From: a virus
DNA: 38,034 nucleotides
Strand: one strand, 5' to 3'
Virus record (IMG/VR): IMGVR_UViG_3300012931_000045
Coordinates: 1-38,034 of that record
The translations under genes were made by a program, and so were the position numbers. Position 1 is the stretch's first letter; every line of letters starts with the position of its first letter. Of the stretch, positions 8,030-13,939 are shown piece after piece. The notes under the pieces were generated by a model, which was not told where the DNA came from, did no database searches, and saw nothing but the letters and a program-made list of their open reading frames with translations.

Positions 8030-8164
8030 ATGAAAAAAGACAGCTACGACTGGGTGAAGAAACTCAACCCGTCGATAAAGGAAAGGCTGGCCCGCTTCTT
8101 CCAGAGATTGCTGGACTGGTGGGTCTTGCCGGACAAAAAACAGCCAAAGAGAAAAAGCAGGTAA
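8030..8164 (+). CDS. Small basic protein (44 aa)
   Basis: The ATG lies two bases after the previous stop, with GAGG about 8 nt upstream. The product has an amphipathic, aromatic centre (ERLARFFQRLLDWWVLP) and a strongly basic tail (KKQPKRKSR). It could bind membrane or nucleic acid. It is probably cotranscribed with the lysis genes; no family is recognised. Confidence 0.5.
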   Translation: MKKDSYDWVKKLNPSIKERLARFFQRLLDWWVLPDKKQPKRKSR

Positions 8165-8167
8165 ACC

Positions 8168-8377
8168 GTGGAAAAGCCTAGAATATTACCGCCGGGAATA
8201 ACCAACCCTTACAACATGGATGGGGAAATGTGGACTGGCCCCGCAAAAAGGGCAGCCGTAACGGGGACGGTCATTGTCCAGAAAACCCCGCAAGAAGCCA
8301 AGCCCCCGCCAACCCAATTCCCCCGAACTCCCGTGGAAGTAGTCTTTATCAACATAAGAAAAATGCCCAAGCCATGA
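8168..8377 (+). CDS. Proline-rich hypothetical protein (69 aa)
   Basis: GTG start three bases after the previous stop. Pro, Thr and Val rich (PGITNPYNM, KPPPTQFPRTPVEVVF) with no membrane segment or recognised motif. It is the last gene before the large hairpin at 8384-8466 and so probably ends the lysis transcript. Confidence 0.45.
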   Translation: MEKPRILPPGITNPYNMDGEMWTGPAKRAAVTGTVIVQKTPQEAKPPPTQFPRTPVEVVFINIRKMPKP

Positions 8378-8383
8378 GTCATA

Positions 8384-8466
8384 TTAACTCCGCCTAGCGT
8401 CTTTACTTGACAATGGGGCGTCCTTACCACCGCCCCGCTCGGTAAAGAGGCGCGGAGTTAATTTTT
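8384..8466 (+). terminator. Large multi-stem terminator-like structure
   Basis: Outer stem TTAACTCCGC (8384-8393) pairs with GCGGAGTTAA (8452-8461); a second stem CTTTAC (8401-8406) pairs with GTAAAG (8442-8447); an inner hairpin GGGGCG (8415-8420) pairs with CGCCCC (8431-8436). The outer stem runs into a T-run (8462-8466). It is far larger than a normal intrinsic terminator and sits immediately before a promoter. Confidence 0.6.
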
Positions 8467-8474
8467 GGTATAAT
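8466..8474 (+). promoter_or_regulatory. Extended -10 promoter TGGTATAAT before the parB-like gene
   Basis: TATAAT at 8469-8474 with TG at 8466-8467. Only 8 nt separate it from the ATG at 8483, so the expected RNA start is at or within a base or two of the start codon (leaderless). Confidence 0.6.
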
Positions 8475-8482
8475 TAGGGCGT

Positions 8483-9100
8483 ATGGCAGAACCCAAACTT
8501 ATATGGCCCATCGGAAAGCTCCATGAATGGGAAAAAAACCCGCGTTCCATTACCGCCAGGGACTTTGAAAGGCTAAAGAAGCAAATCTCAGTGCTAGGGC
8601 AGTACAAACCCCTTATCATCACCGCTGACGGTACAGTCCTCGGGGGGAATATGCGGCTCAAGGCTTACCGTGAATTGGGCCTCGAGAACATTTGGGTGAG
8701 CATAGTTGAGGCGCCCGACGAAGCCAAGAAACTGGAATATTCACTCTCGGACAATGACCGCGCTGGGTTCTATGATGGTGACTTATTCTCCGGCTTGGTA
8801 GACCAATACCCAAACTTCAACTGGGGGGACTTTTCCATAGACTTGAACGTGCCGCTCAATATCAGCGACTTATTAGCCAAGTTTAACTTTGACCCGAACG
8901 CCGAATGGAATGGAATGCCCGAGTTTGACCAAAAGGTTAAGGGGTACAGGCAAATATTGGTGAACTTTGAAACTGACGGGGACGTGCAGAGATTTGCCGA
9001 GCTTATCGGGCAATCCCTGACCAGCAAGACTAGGTATGTCTGGTTCCCTAAAAAAGAGAAGAAAATATTGACTGGCCTTGCCTATAAGCATGAACCCTGA
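8483..9100 (+). CDS. ParB/Srx-like domain protein (205 aa)
   Basis: N-terminal ParB-type domain: NPR at 19-21, an LKKQISVLGQYKPLIIT segment and the nucleotide-binding GGNMRLKAYRELG (54-66). It lacks the HTH of chromosome-partition ParB. The C-terminal part (about 150-200: ILVNFETDGDVQRFAELIGQ, TRYVWFP) resembles a module I associate with phage ParB-like and DNA-modification proteins. It overlaps the glycosyltransferase start by 11 nt, so the two are translated together. A role with DNA modification is inferred from that pairing; plasmid-type partition is unlikely because no ParA is seen. Translation is probably leaderless. Confidence 0.75.
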   Translation: MAEPKLIWPIGKLHEWEKNPRSITARDFERLKKQISVLGQYKPLIITADGTVLGGNMRLKAYRELGLENIWVSIVEAPDEAKKLEYSLSDNDRAGFYDGDLFSGLVDQYPNFNWGDFSIDLNVPLNISDLLAKFNFDPNAEWNGMPEFDQKVKGYRQILVNFETDGDVQRFAELIGQSLTSKTRYVWFPKKEKKILTGLAYKHEP

Positions 9101-9926
9101 ATACCCAATATATATCCCCTCCAAGGGCAGGTGGGAGAGCCTGCTTACCGTAAAAACTTTGGAAAAGATGGGCGTTCCCTATAAAATCGTAGTTGAACCC
9201 CAAGAATATGAGCAGTATGCTTCGGCGGCAAACAAGGACAATATTCTAGTCTTGCCTTTCTCCAACCTGGGGCAGGGGAGCATTCCCGCGCGCAACTGGA
9301 TATGGGGCCATTCAATCAAGGCTGGCGCGGCAAGGCACTGGGTGATCGACGACAATATCAGGTGGTTCAGGCGGCTGAACAGGAACAAGCGGATACGGGT
9401 AAGCGACGGGACGATATTCAGGGCGGCGGAAGACTTTGTGGACAGGTATGAGAATGTAAAGATGGCGGGCTTCAACTATACGTTCTTTGCTGAGGAAAGG
9501 GGGGTAAAAAAGCCATTCTACCTAAACACCCGGGTCTATTCCTGCATCTTGCTAAGCAACGACATCCCCCACCGTTGGCGCGGAAGGTACAATGAAGACA
9601 CTGACCTGTCCATCAGGATATTGAAGAGCGGGTATTGTACCGTCCTGTTCAATGCCTTCCTGTGCGACAAGGCGGAAACAATGAGCATGAAGGGGGGCAA
9701 TACGGACGAACTCTACAGGCAAGGCAAAAAATATGACGGTAGGTTTGAGATGATGATGTCGCTCATACGCCAGCACCCGGACATTGTCCGCATCAACCGG
9801 CGGTTTGGCAGGTGGCAGCACTTGGTTGACTATCGGCCGTTCCGGAGAAATAGGCTGGTAAAAAGGGGGGGCTTGAAAATTCCAAGCGGGATAAACAATT
9901 ATGGCATGGCCCTGGCCAATATTTGA
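9090..9926 (+). CDS. TET-associated-type glycosyltransferase (278 aa)
   Basis: Start taken at the ATG 9090; a TTG lies 12 nt upstream. The GT-A-like fold is shown by YIPSKGR (8-14), the metal/sugar-nucleotide site DDN (87-89 in RHWVIDDNIRWF), LNTRVYS (145-151) and NEDTDLSIRIL (168-178). This pattern matches phage glycosyltransferases found with TET/JBP dioxygenases, which add sugars to 5-hydroxymethylcytosine in DNA. No dioxygenase or cytosine methylase lies in this window, so the acceptor base is inferred. Its last 28 nt overlap the minus-strand Vsr-like gene tail to tail. Confidence 0.75.
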   Translation: MNPEYPIYIPSKGRWESLLTVKTLEKMGVPYKIVVEPQEYEQYASAANKDNILVLPFSNLGQGSIPARNWIWGHSIKAGAARHWVIDDNIRWFRRLNRNKRIRVSDGTIFRAAEDFVDRYENVKMAGFNYTFFAEERGVKKPFYLNTRVYSCILLSNDIPHRWRGRYNEDTDLSIRILKSGYCTVLFNAFLCDKAETMSMKGGNTDELYRQGKKYDGRFEMMMSLIRQHPDIVRINRRFGRWQHLVDYRPFRRNRLVKRGGLKIPSGINNYGMALANI

Positions 9927-10375
9927 CGGAAACTCCTGCCGGAAATCCCGCCATCCCTTACCGAGACAACTTTTATGCCCATCAGCCTTAGTTTAAGCCT
10001 TTTCTTCACCTCGTTGGCATAACCGTATACAAGTTTTCCGCGCCAATAACCCTTCCTCCTAAAATATTCAGGCAAAAGCTGGGAGGCCCGGGGGTGCCAA
10101 AAGTCACCGTCGTAGAATAGGGCAAGCCCTAGTTTCGGGAACCAGAAATCGGGAGTGCCCGGGAGTCCCCGGAAATTACGCCTATACCCGCCAATGCCGA
10201 GGGCGGCAAGGGTGGCGTTTATTTTCCTCTCGGGGCCGGTGCCCTTTGACCGTATTTTGGACATTATAAAGCTGCGCTTACTTCGAGACGTATAATCCAT
10301 CGGCTTTCCGGCTTGCCGCCGTTTTAACGATGGCCTAGCGATTCCCTTAGCGGTAAAATTTTTCTGCCGTAACAT
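9899..10375 (-). CDS. Vsr-like (very short patch repair) endonuclease (up to 158 aa)
   Basis: Vsr/PD-(D/E)XK signature: RSFIMSKIRSKGTGPE (34-49), LPGTPDFWFP with D76 (71-80), FYDGDFWHP (88-95; D89, D91, W93, H94). Classic Vsr nicks beside T:G mismatches made by deamination of 5-methylcytosine, so it fits a cytosine-modifying phage. Start is either M1, with AAGGTGG about 15 nt upstream, or M26 (MDYTSRSKRS), which is where most family members begin. The gene is convergent with the glycosyltransferase. It could also act as a nicking or degradation nuclease. Confidence 0.75.
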   Translation of the reverse strand: MLRQKNFTAKGIARPSLKRRQAGKPMDYTSRSKRSFIMSKIRSKGTGPERKINATLAALGIGGYRRNFRGLPGTPDFWFPKLGLALFYDGDFWHPRASQLLPEYFRRKGYWRGKLVYGYANEVKKRLKLRLMGIKVVSVRDGGISGRSFRQILARAMP

Positions 10376-10384
10376 ATTTATTAT

Positions 10385-10510
10385 TTAACCACCTTTTTTA
10401 TAAGGTTCTAAATCCCTATAAGTAGGGTTTAAAAAAATAAACGGTGGCGGTTTTGAAAAAATCTCCCGCTTCATCGGCCTAGGTCGTGCTTTATCCTCTG
10501 CGGGCTTCAT
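10385..10510 (-). CDS. Possible 41-residue protein upstream of the Vsr-like gene
   Basis: Minus-strand ATG (10510-10508) to TAA (10387-10385). The peptide begins MKPAEDKARPRPMKREIFSK and continues PPPFIFLNPTYRDLEPYKKGG. A second ATG is at codon 13. A GGGAGG sits directly against the first ATG, which is too close for a normal SD. The stop is 9 nt before the Vsr-like ATG and the last codons contain its AAGGTGG. It fills an otherwise empty gap in a minus-strand gene row; no family is recognised. Confidence 0.4.
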   Translation of the reverse strand: MKPAEDKARPRPMKREIFSKPPPFIFLNPTYRDLEPYKKGG

Positions 10511-10608
10511 CCTCCCATCCTATCCGTTGCAGGCATAGGGGTCACGGACGGTTGTCTTTCATCTAGGAAAACTTGACGGTTATTCCACCGAGCTTACTTT
10601 ACCACCGC

Positions 10609-10845
10609 TTAAAATATGGAAATCTGCGCATTATCAAACGACTTTTGCGCATTATTTTTAAGGAAATTTCTTGCCTCACCTTTCCTGAAAATAGGAATCT
10701 TAAGGTTGTCTATCCGGGGAATAAACTGGGGTTTTTTGCAATTTATGCAGGTTCCGTGTAAATGTAGGTTGCCATTTTTATCTTTAATATAATAAAGATT
10801 TTCTAAAATATTATTACAGTTGGAGCAATTAGAAATTACACCCAT
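10609..10845 (-). CDS. Small zinc-ribbon protein (78 aa)
   Basis: Four cysteines in two CxxC pairs (C7/C10 and C33/C36) with a beta-turn between (YIKDKNGNLHLHGTC) form a zinc ribbon in the first 40 residues, followed by a basic tail. The ATG follows the stop of the upstream gene by three bases, so the two minus-strand genes are coupled. Zinc ribbons of this kind bind nucleic acid or protein; the target is unknown. Confidence 0.6.
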   Translation of the reverse strand: MGVISNCSNCNNILENLYYIKDKNGNLHLHGTCINCKKPQFIPRIDNLKIPIFRKGEARNFLKNNAQKSFDNAQISIF

Positions 10846-10848
10846 AGG

Positions 10849-11142
10849 TTAAAATGGGAATGGCTCTCCTGCCGCATTATATTCAACCCCTTTTTGTTTT
10901 TCAGTAAACCCGGCCGCTTCACAATTGGGAATGCACCACCTGTGCTTTTGGGTTCGCCAATGGGAAACCCACATGGCAATGGGGATGGCGTCTTCCTTGT
11001 GCTTGCCCTGCCAGGCGGCCAAAAGGATAGGGTAGGGCTTGAGGCTTTCCCAAGAACGGGCAACTTCCGCCCCGTTATATATGCGGATTGAGTCTTTTAA
11101 TAATGGCCGCGGTTCGATTGGTTGGTATGATAAATCAGGCAT
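10849..11142 (-). CDS. Hypothetical protein (97 aa), first gene of the minus-strand operon
   Basis: Acidic-basic mixed protein with several Trp (SWESLKPYPILLAAW, MWVSHWRTQKHRWCIPNC). No family is recognised, although the Trp/His/Cys-rich centre looks like a small metal- or nucleic-acid-binding fold. There is no SD. The ATG is preceded by a hairpin and a U-run that begin where the promoter at 11219-11191 would start the RNA. It heads a minus-strand set ending with the Vsr-like gene. Confidence 0.6.
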   Translation of the reverse strand: MPDLSYQPIEPRPLLKDSIRIYNGAEVARSWESLKPYPILLAAWQGKHKEDAIPIAMWVSHWRTQKHRWCIPNCEAAGFTEKQKGVEYNAAGEPFPF

Positions 11143-11144
11143 AA

Positions 11145-11192
11145 AAAAATCCCTCGCTGCATTCAGGTGCCGAGGGATTTTTCTGAATGCAG
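11145..11192 (-). promoter_or_regulatory. Two perfect interleaved inverted repeats in the leader
   Basis: Plus-strand order: AAAAATCCCTCG (11145-11156), CTGCATTCAG (11157-11166), GTGC, CGAGGGATTTTT (11171-11182), CTGAATGCAG (11183-11192). The first and third blocks are exact complements (12 bp), as are the second and fourth (10 bp). The first pair is a bidirectional terminator-like hairpin. The second overlaps the minus-strand -10 and may be an operator, or may form a pseudoknot with the first. Confidence 0.7.
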
Positions 11193-11219
11193 TATACCTT
11201 AAAAATTTAATTAAGTCAA
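11191..11219 (-). promoter_or_regulatory. Minus-strand promoter TTGACT-N17-TATACT
   Basis: Minus-strand -35 TTGACT (11219-11214), 17-bp spacer, -10 TATACT (11196-11191). RNA would start near 11184, directly at the hairpin stem 11182-11145, and reach the ATG at 11142 after about 40 nt. Confidence 0.65.
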
Positions 11220-11341
11220 TAATAAAACAAAAATCACCTAATGTAAATATATAAGAATATGACTTTCCATGTCAGTTTTGATTTTGCGAAAATTATAAGT
11301 TATTATAACTTTGCCCGCTAGTTAAATTTTTTGCCCAAAAG

Positions 11342-11376
11342 CGGGGGTAGGCCGGGAGGCTTCCCCCCGTTTTTTA
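11342..11376 (+). terminator. Strong intrinsic terminator
   Basis: CGGGGGTAGGCC pairs with GGCTTCCCCCCG across a GGGA loop, with one mismatch and one G-U pair, followed by TTTTTT. No plus-strand gene lies between 9926 and here, so it mainly insulates the promoter just downstream. The stretch 11220-11341 before it holds no gene that I can support. Confidence 0.7.
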
Positions 11377-11388
11377 GTGGCGTAAAAG

Positions 11389-11416
11389 TTGACATAGCCA
11401 TGCTACGTGATATAAT
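11389..11416 (+). promoter_or_regulatory. Strongest consensus promoter of the window, TTGACA-N16-TGATATAAT
   Basis: Perfect -35 TTGACA (11389-11394) and perfect -10 TATAAT (11411-11416) with TG extension. RNA should start near 11423 and run into a 290-nt untranslated leader before the first early gene. Confidence 0.8.
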
Positions 11417-11422
11417 GCTTTT

Positions 11423-11652
11423 ATAATATTATAAACGATATTAGGACCTTAAAATAACCAATCAAATCAAATTAACCCAAGGGGAAAATTCCAACCCTGC
11501 TGGTTCCATCCCGAATCTACCCGACGCTAAAAATATTTTTGATTGGTACCCGAAAAAATCCACTCTCTTGGGTGGTCATTGATTTTTTCTACAATCTCTT
11601 GTTTCCGAACTGACTCTAACAGAGGAAAATTAAATTTCCGGCTGATTGCCGG
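11423..11652 (+). ncRNA. Long structured leader or small RNA of the early operon
   Basis: No gene is supported here. ACCAATCAAA (11457-11466) can pair with TTTGATTGGT (11538-11547), enclosing about 70 nt that include the short hairpin AACCCTGCTGGTT. A second stem pairs GAAAAAATC (11552-11560) with GATTTTTTC (11581-11589) around an inner CCAC/GTGG helix and ends in a U-tract, so RNA could stop near 11590. A small CCGGC/GCCGG hairpin follows at 11638-11652. It may be a stand-alone RNA, an attenuated leader or a riboswitch-like element. Confidence 0.45.
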
Positions 11653-11696
11653 TTCGGGGGTAAGAGCGGGGCTTAAACGCCCTGCTCTTGCCCGAA
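11653..11696 (+). promoter_or_regulatory. Long stable hairpin before the first early gene
   Basis: About 15 continuous pairs (including GAGCGGGGC with GCCCTGCTC) around the loop TTAAAC, plus two or three outer pairs. There is no U-tract. The SD GGGAG and the ATG at 11717 follow. It occupies the same place (just before an SD) as the three repeated RNA elements downstream but is not the same motif. Confidence 0.6.
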
Positions 11697-11716
11697 TTTA
11701 AGGGAGTGAAAATATT

Positions 11717-12013
11717 ATGAATATGATTGACAAAAATTTTCGGGAAGCATTGGGGCAAATATTGGGCGGGGTTTTCGCTAAAAAGTCCAGCGCAAGGCGA
11801 ACGTTATATATGTATTTTTCAAATACAGGAAACTACGATAAATATTTTTTTACCACTGTAAAAGTAAATTTTAAGGGTAAGCAAAAATATGTTTCCGGGA
11901 TTTGTCGCTACATTGAAACGGAAAAAACATGGAAATTGATAAATGAAGCGGAACACGAACTAAAAGAAAATGCTTATGCAAAAGCTCTTGAATTATTTAA
12001 GAATAAAATTTAA
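11717..12013 (+). CDS. Early hypothetical protein (98 aa)
   Basis: SD GGGAGTG about 8 nt before the ATG; a second Met is at codon 3. Mixed beta/helical protein with aromatic strands (RRTLYMYFSNTGNYDKYFFT) and a charged helical C-terminus (EAEHELKENAYAKALELFK). No family is recognised. It is the first gene after the strongest promoter, so it is probably made early and abundantly, a place often taken by host-takeover or anti-defence proteins. That role is only inferred. Confidence 0.6.
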   Translation: MNMIDKNFREALGQILGGVFAKKSSARRTLYMYFSNTGNYDKYFFTTVKVNFKGKQKYVSGICRYIETEKTWKLINEAEHELKENAYAKALELFKNKI

Positions 12014-12071
12014 GGCTTGTGGGTGGGGTAAAACTTCATGCTTAATTTTACCCCGCCATCGGTTGCTTAAA
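12009..12071 (+). ncRNA. Repeated two-stem intergenic RNA element, copy 1
   Basis: Outer stem TTTAAG (12009-12014) with CTTAAA (12066-12071); inner stem GGTGGGGTAAAA (12022-12033) with TTTTACCCCGCC (12046-12057). Internal loop: 7 nt GCTTGTG on the 5' side and 8 nt ATCGGTTG on the 3' side. It overlaps the stop of the preceding gene and ends 5 nt before the next SD. Confidence 0.7.
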
Positions 12072-12090
12072 TTAAAAAGGGGGTGATTTT

Positions 12091-12255
12091 ATGATAACCA
12101 AAGACCAATTTTCTGCCTATATAAATGTCCAGATGTCGGGCGTAACCAATATGTTTGACGTCAGGACGGTTTCAGAATTGTCGGGGCTTTCCCGTGAGCA
12201 AATTCTGGAAATTATGAAAAATTACGGGGAATTGGAGAAAAAATATGGCAACTAA
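12091..12255 (+). CDS. Small conserved-looking phage protein (54 aa)
   Basis: Very strong SD (AAGGGGGTGAT, 12077-12087) before the ATG. The sequence (QFSAYINVQMSGVTNMFD, then VRTVSELSGLSREQILEIM) is helical with an HTH-like second half and an acidic-basic tail. It resembles short proteins I have seen in many phages, of unknown function. It overlaps the next gene by 11 nt. Confidence 0.65.
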   Translation: MITKDQFSAYINVQMSGVTNMFDVRTVSELSGLSREQILEIMKNYGELEKKYGN

Positions 12256-12433
12256 AAAGCGGTTTGTAAAATGCCCGGCCTGCTCGATGGTCTATCCGAG
12301 GGAATTTATATTTTGCCCGCGTTGCGAGGACTCTTACTACGAGGCAAAACATAATTTGATTGATGATGACCACGATTGCCACGCCGACCGTGAGGACGGC
12401 TGTAGCTATCCAGAACTACACCGACCGGAATAA
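12245..12433 (+). CDS. Zinc-ribbon protein (62 aa)
   Basis: C10xxC13 and C24xxC27 (KCPACSMVYPREFIFCPRCE) form a zinc ribbon. The acidic, His-rich C-terminus (DDDHDCHADREDGC) adds possible metal ligands. It starts inside the previous gene, so translation is coupled. Probably a nucleic-acid- or RNA-polymerase-binding early protein; no specific function is recognised. Confidence 0.65.
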   Translation: MATKKRFVKCPACSMVYPREFIFCPRCEDSYYEAKHNLIDDDHDCHADREDGCSYPELHRPE

Positions 12434-12492
12434 GTTAAGACCTGCGGGTGGGATTGACGGTAGCCCTTCAATCCCGCCATCGGTTTCTTAAC
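12434..12492 (+). ncRNA. Repeated two-stem intergenic RNA element, copy 2
   Basis: Outer stem GTTAAG (12434-12439) with CTTAAC (12487-12492); inner stem GGTGGGATTGA (12447-12457) with TCAATCCCGCC (12468-12478). Internal loop 7 nt ACCTGCG / 8 nt ATCGGTTT. Compared with copy 1, both stems change on both sides and stay paired. Confidence 0.7.
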
Positions 12493-12511
12493 CGGGAAGG
12501 GAGGTGATTAT

Positions 12512-13279
12512 ATGGACAATTACAATTTTCCTGTAGATTTGCAACCGATTTACTTCGGTAAGCACCAGAAGATTGACAACAGAATGGCGGTTATCCGAAC
12601 CGACACCAACACTCCGCTCGGCATAGTGTCCGATAACTACGGAATGGTCAAACATTCGACGGTTATCGACTCTTTCAGGGCGGCGGGGAAAAAATACGAA
12701 ACTAAGGAAAAAATTACCTTAACAAATAACGGGGCAAACCTTTTTTACCGTATGGATTTCCCTAAAATCGAGGGTGAGGTTAGGAAAAACGACCTGCTCC
12801 GCCTGCAAATAACAGTCAAAAATTCCTATAACGGAAGTAATTCCCTGCGGATTATTTTCGGGGCGTTGCGACTTGTTTGCTTAAATGGCATGGTTATCGG
12901 CCAGAAGTTTATGGCTTTTGCCTACCGCCACATCGGTGAAGTCGGGGGCATGGCAGACGCCGATACAATCGGAAAATACGAGGACGCCTATAAGAAATAC
13001 ATCAAACTGTTTTCTGAAACTTTGCCCGAAATTCAAGCCATGTCGAGGGCGAAAATCGCCAAGGATGGTGGATTATTCGATAAAAAGAAAATCCATATTC
13101 CCGGGTATTTACTTGAGGAAGCAGAGGCCAGTTACAAATCGACCGAAGACTACACGGTTTGGGGATATTACAATTCCCTGACTTACGCCATTACCCATAA
13201 AATGAAAAGGGAAAGTATCAGTCAATCAATGTTTTATGGAATGGTTGCGTGGAAAAAATCCGAAAGCCTGCTGGGTTGA
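12512..13279 (+). CDS. DUF932 family protein (255 aa)
   Basis: SD GGGAGGTGAT before the ATG. Matches the phage/plasmid DUF932 family in overall pattern: GIVSDNYGMVKHSTVIDSF (37-55), a central VKNSYNGSNSLRIIFGALRL (about 108-127) with VCLNGM, and a helical C-terminus ending VWGYYNSLTYAITHKMK. The family is common in early regions of phages and in plasmids; its biochemical role is unknown. The length is usual for short members. Confidence 0.8.
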   Translation: MDNYNFPVDLQPIYFGKHQKIDNRMAVIRTDTNTPLGIVSDNYGMVKHSTVIDSFRAAGKKYETKEKITLTNNGANLFYRMDFPKIEGEVRKNDLLRLQITVKNSYNGSNSLRIIFGALRLVCLNGMVIGQKFMAFAYRHIGEVGGMADADTIGKYEDAYKKYIKLFSETLPEIQAMSRAKIAKDGGLFDKKKIHIPGYLLEEAEASYKSTEDYTVWGYYNSLTYAITHKMKRESISQSMFYGMVAWKKSESLLG

Positions 13280-13282
13280 TTA

Positions 13283-13311
13283 TTGACCTTACCTGCCCAG
13301 TTTTATAAAAT
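13283..13311 (+). promoter_or_regulatory. Promoter with CCTGCCC spacer motif, copy A
   Basis: TTGACC (13283-13288), 17-bp spacer containing CCTGCCC, -10 TAAAAT (13306-13311), then a TATAAT just after. It drives the 173-residue gene, here with a normal SD leader. Copies B (14576) and C (17394) share the spacer motif and spacing. Confidence 0.6.
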
Positions 13312-13339
13312 TATAATACTGTAAAGGGGGTGATTAAAA

Positions 13340-13861
13340 ATGGGATTGGATATGTTCTTACACAGGCGGATTTTTGTCTGGTCGGAAGACCGCAAAAACC
13401 TTAAAATCCAACTCGCAAAAACCCCGATAAAAGGTGAAAAAGTGGACTATATCGTGGAGGAAGCGGGGTACTGGCGTAAGGCAAACGCAATCCACAAATG
13501 GTTCGTCGATAATGTCCAAAAGGGAAACGACAACTGCGGCGAATATTATGTGGACGAAAACCAAATGCTGGAACTTCTGGTAACAATCAAAAAGGTTATC
13601 GAAGCCTCCGAATTGGTCGACGGCGATGTGGTCAATGGTTATTCCTTTAAAGACGGCAAAAAAACGCCGATAATCGGAAAGGGTAAAACAATCAAAGACC
13701 CGACCGTGGCGCAAACGCTTTTACCGACCACCGAGGGATTTTTCTTTGGCGGCACGGAATACGACCAATATTACATTGACGACTTGCGACAGACACAACA
13801 AATTCTCGAGGAATGCTTAAAGGATAAGCGGGGTGATTATTATTATTCCTCAAGTTGGTAA
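13340..13861 (+). CDS. Conserved phage hypothetical protein (173 aa)
   Basis: SD AAAGGGGGTGAT before the ATG. The opening MGLDMFLHRR, the central AGYWRKANAIHKWFVDNVQ (about 41-59) and LPTTEGFFFGGTEYDQYYIDD (about 131-151) are recognisable as a family widespread in phages and of unknown function. It has its own promoter and is flanked downstream by copy 3 of the repeated RNA element. Confidence 0.7.
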   Translation: MGLDMFLHRRIFVWSEDRKNLKIQLAKTPIKGEKVDYIVEEAGYWRKANAIHKWFVDNVQKGNDNCGEYYVDENQMLELLVTIKKVIEASELVDGDVVNGYSFKDGKKTPIIGKGKTIKDPTVAQTLLPTTEGFFFGGTEYDQYYIDDLRQTQQILEECLKDKRGDYYYSSSW

Positions 13862-13922
13862 TTTAAGCCTTGCGGGTGTGGTCAAGTTCGCAGGTCATTG
13901 ACCACGCCATCGGGAACTTAAA
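13862..13922 (+). ncRNA. Repeated two-stem intergenic RNA element, copy 3
   Basis: Outer stem TTTAAG (13862-13867) with CTTAAA (13917-13922); inner stem GGTGTGGTCAA (13875-13885) with TTGACCACGCC (13898-13908). Internal loop 7 nt CCTTGCG / 8 nt ATCGGGAA. It starts right after the stop of the upstream gene and ends just before an SD. Confidence 0.7.
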
Positions 13923-13939
13923 AAAAGGGGGGTGATTTT

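Noticed and set aside
12245-12433. Rubredoxin-like electron carrier
   Set aside because: The CxxC pairs fit a zinc ribbon, and the loop spacing and acidic His-rich tail do not match rubredoxin; an early nucleic-acid-binding role is likelier.
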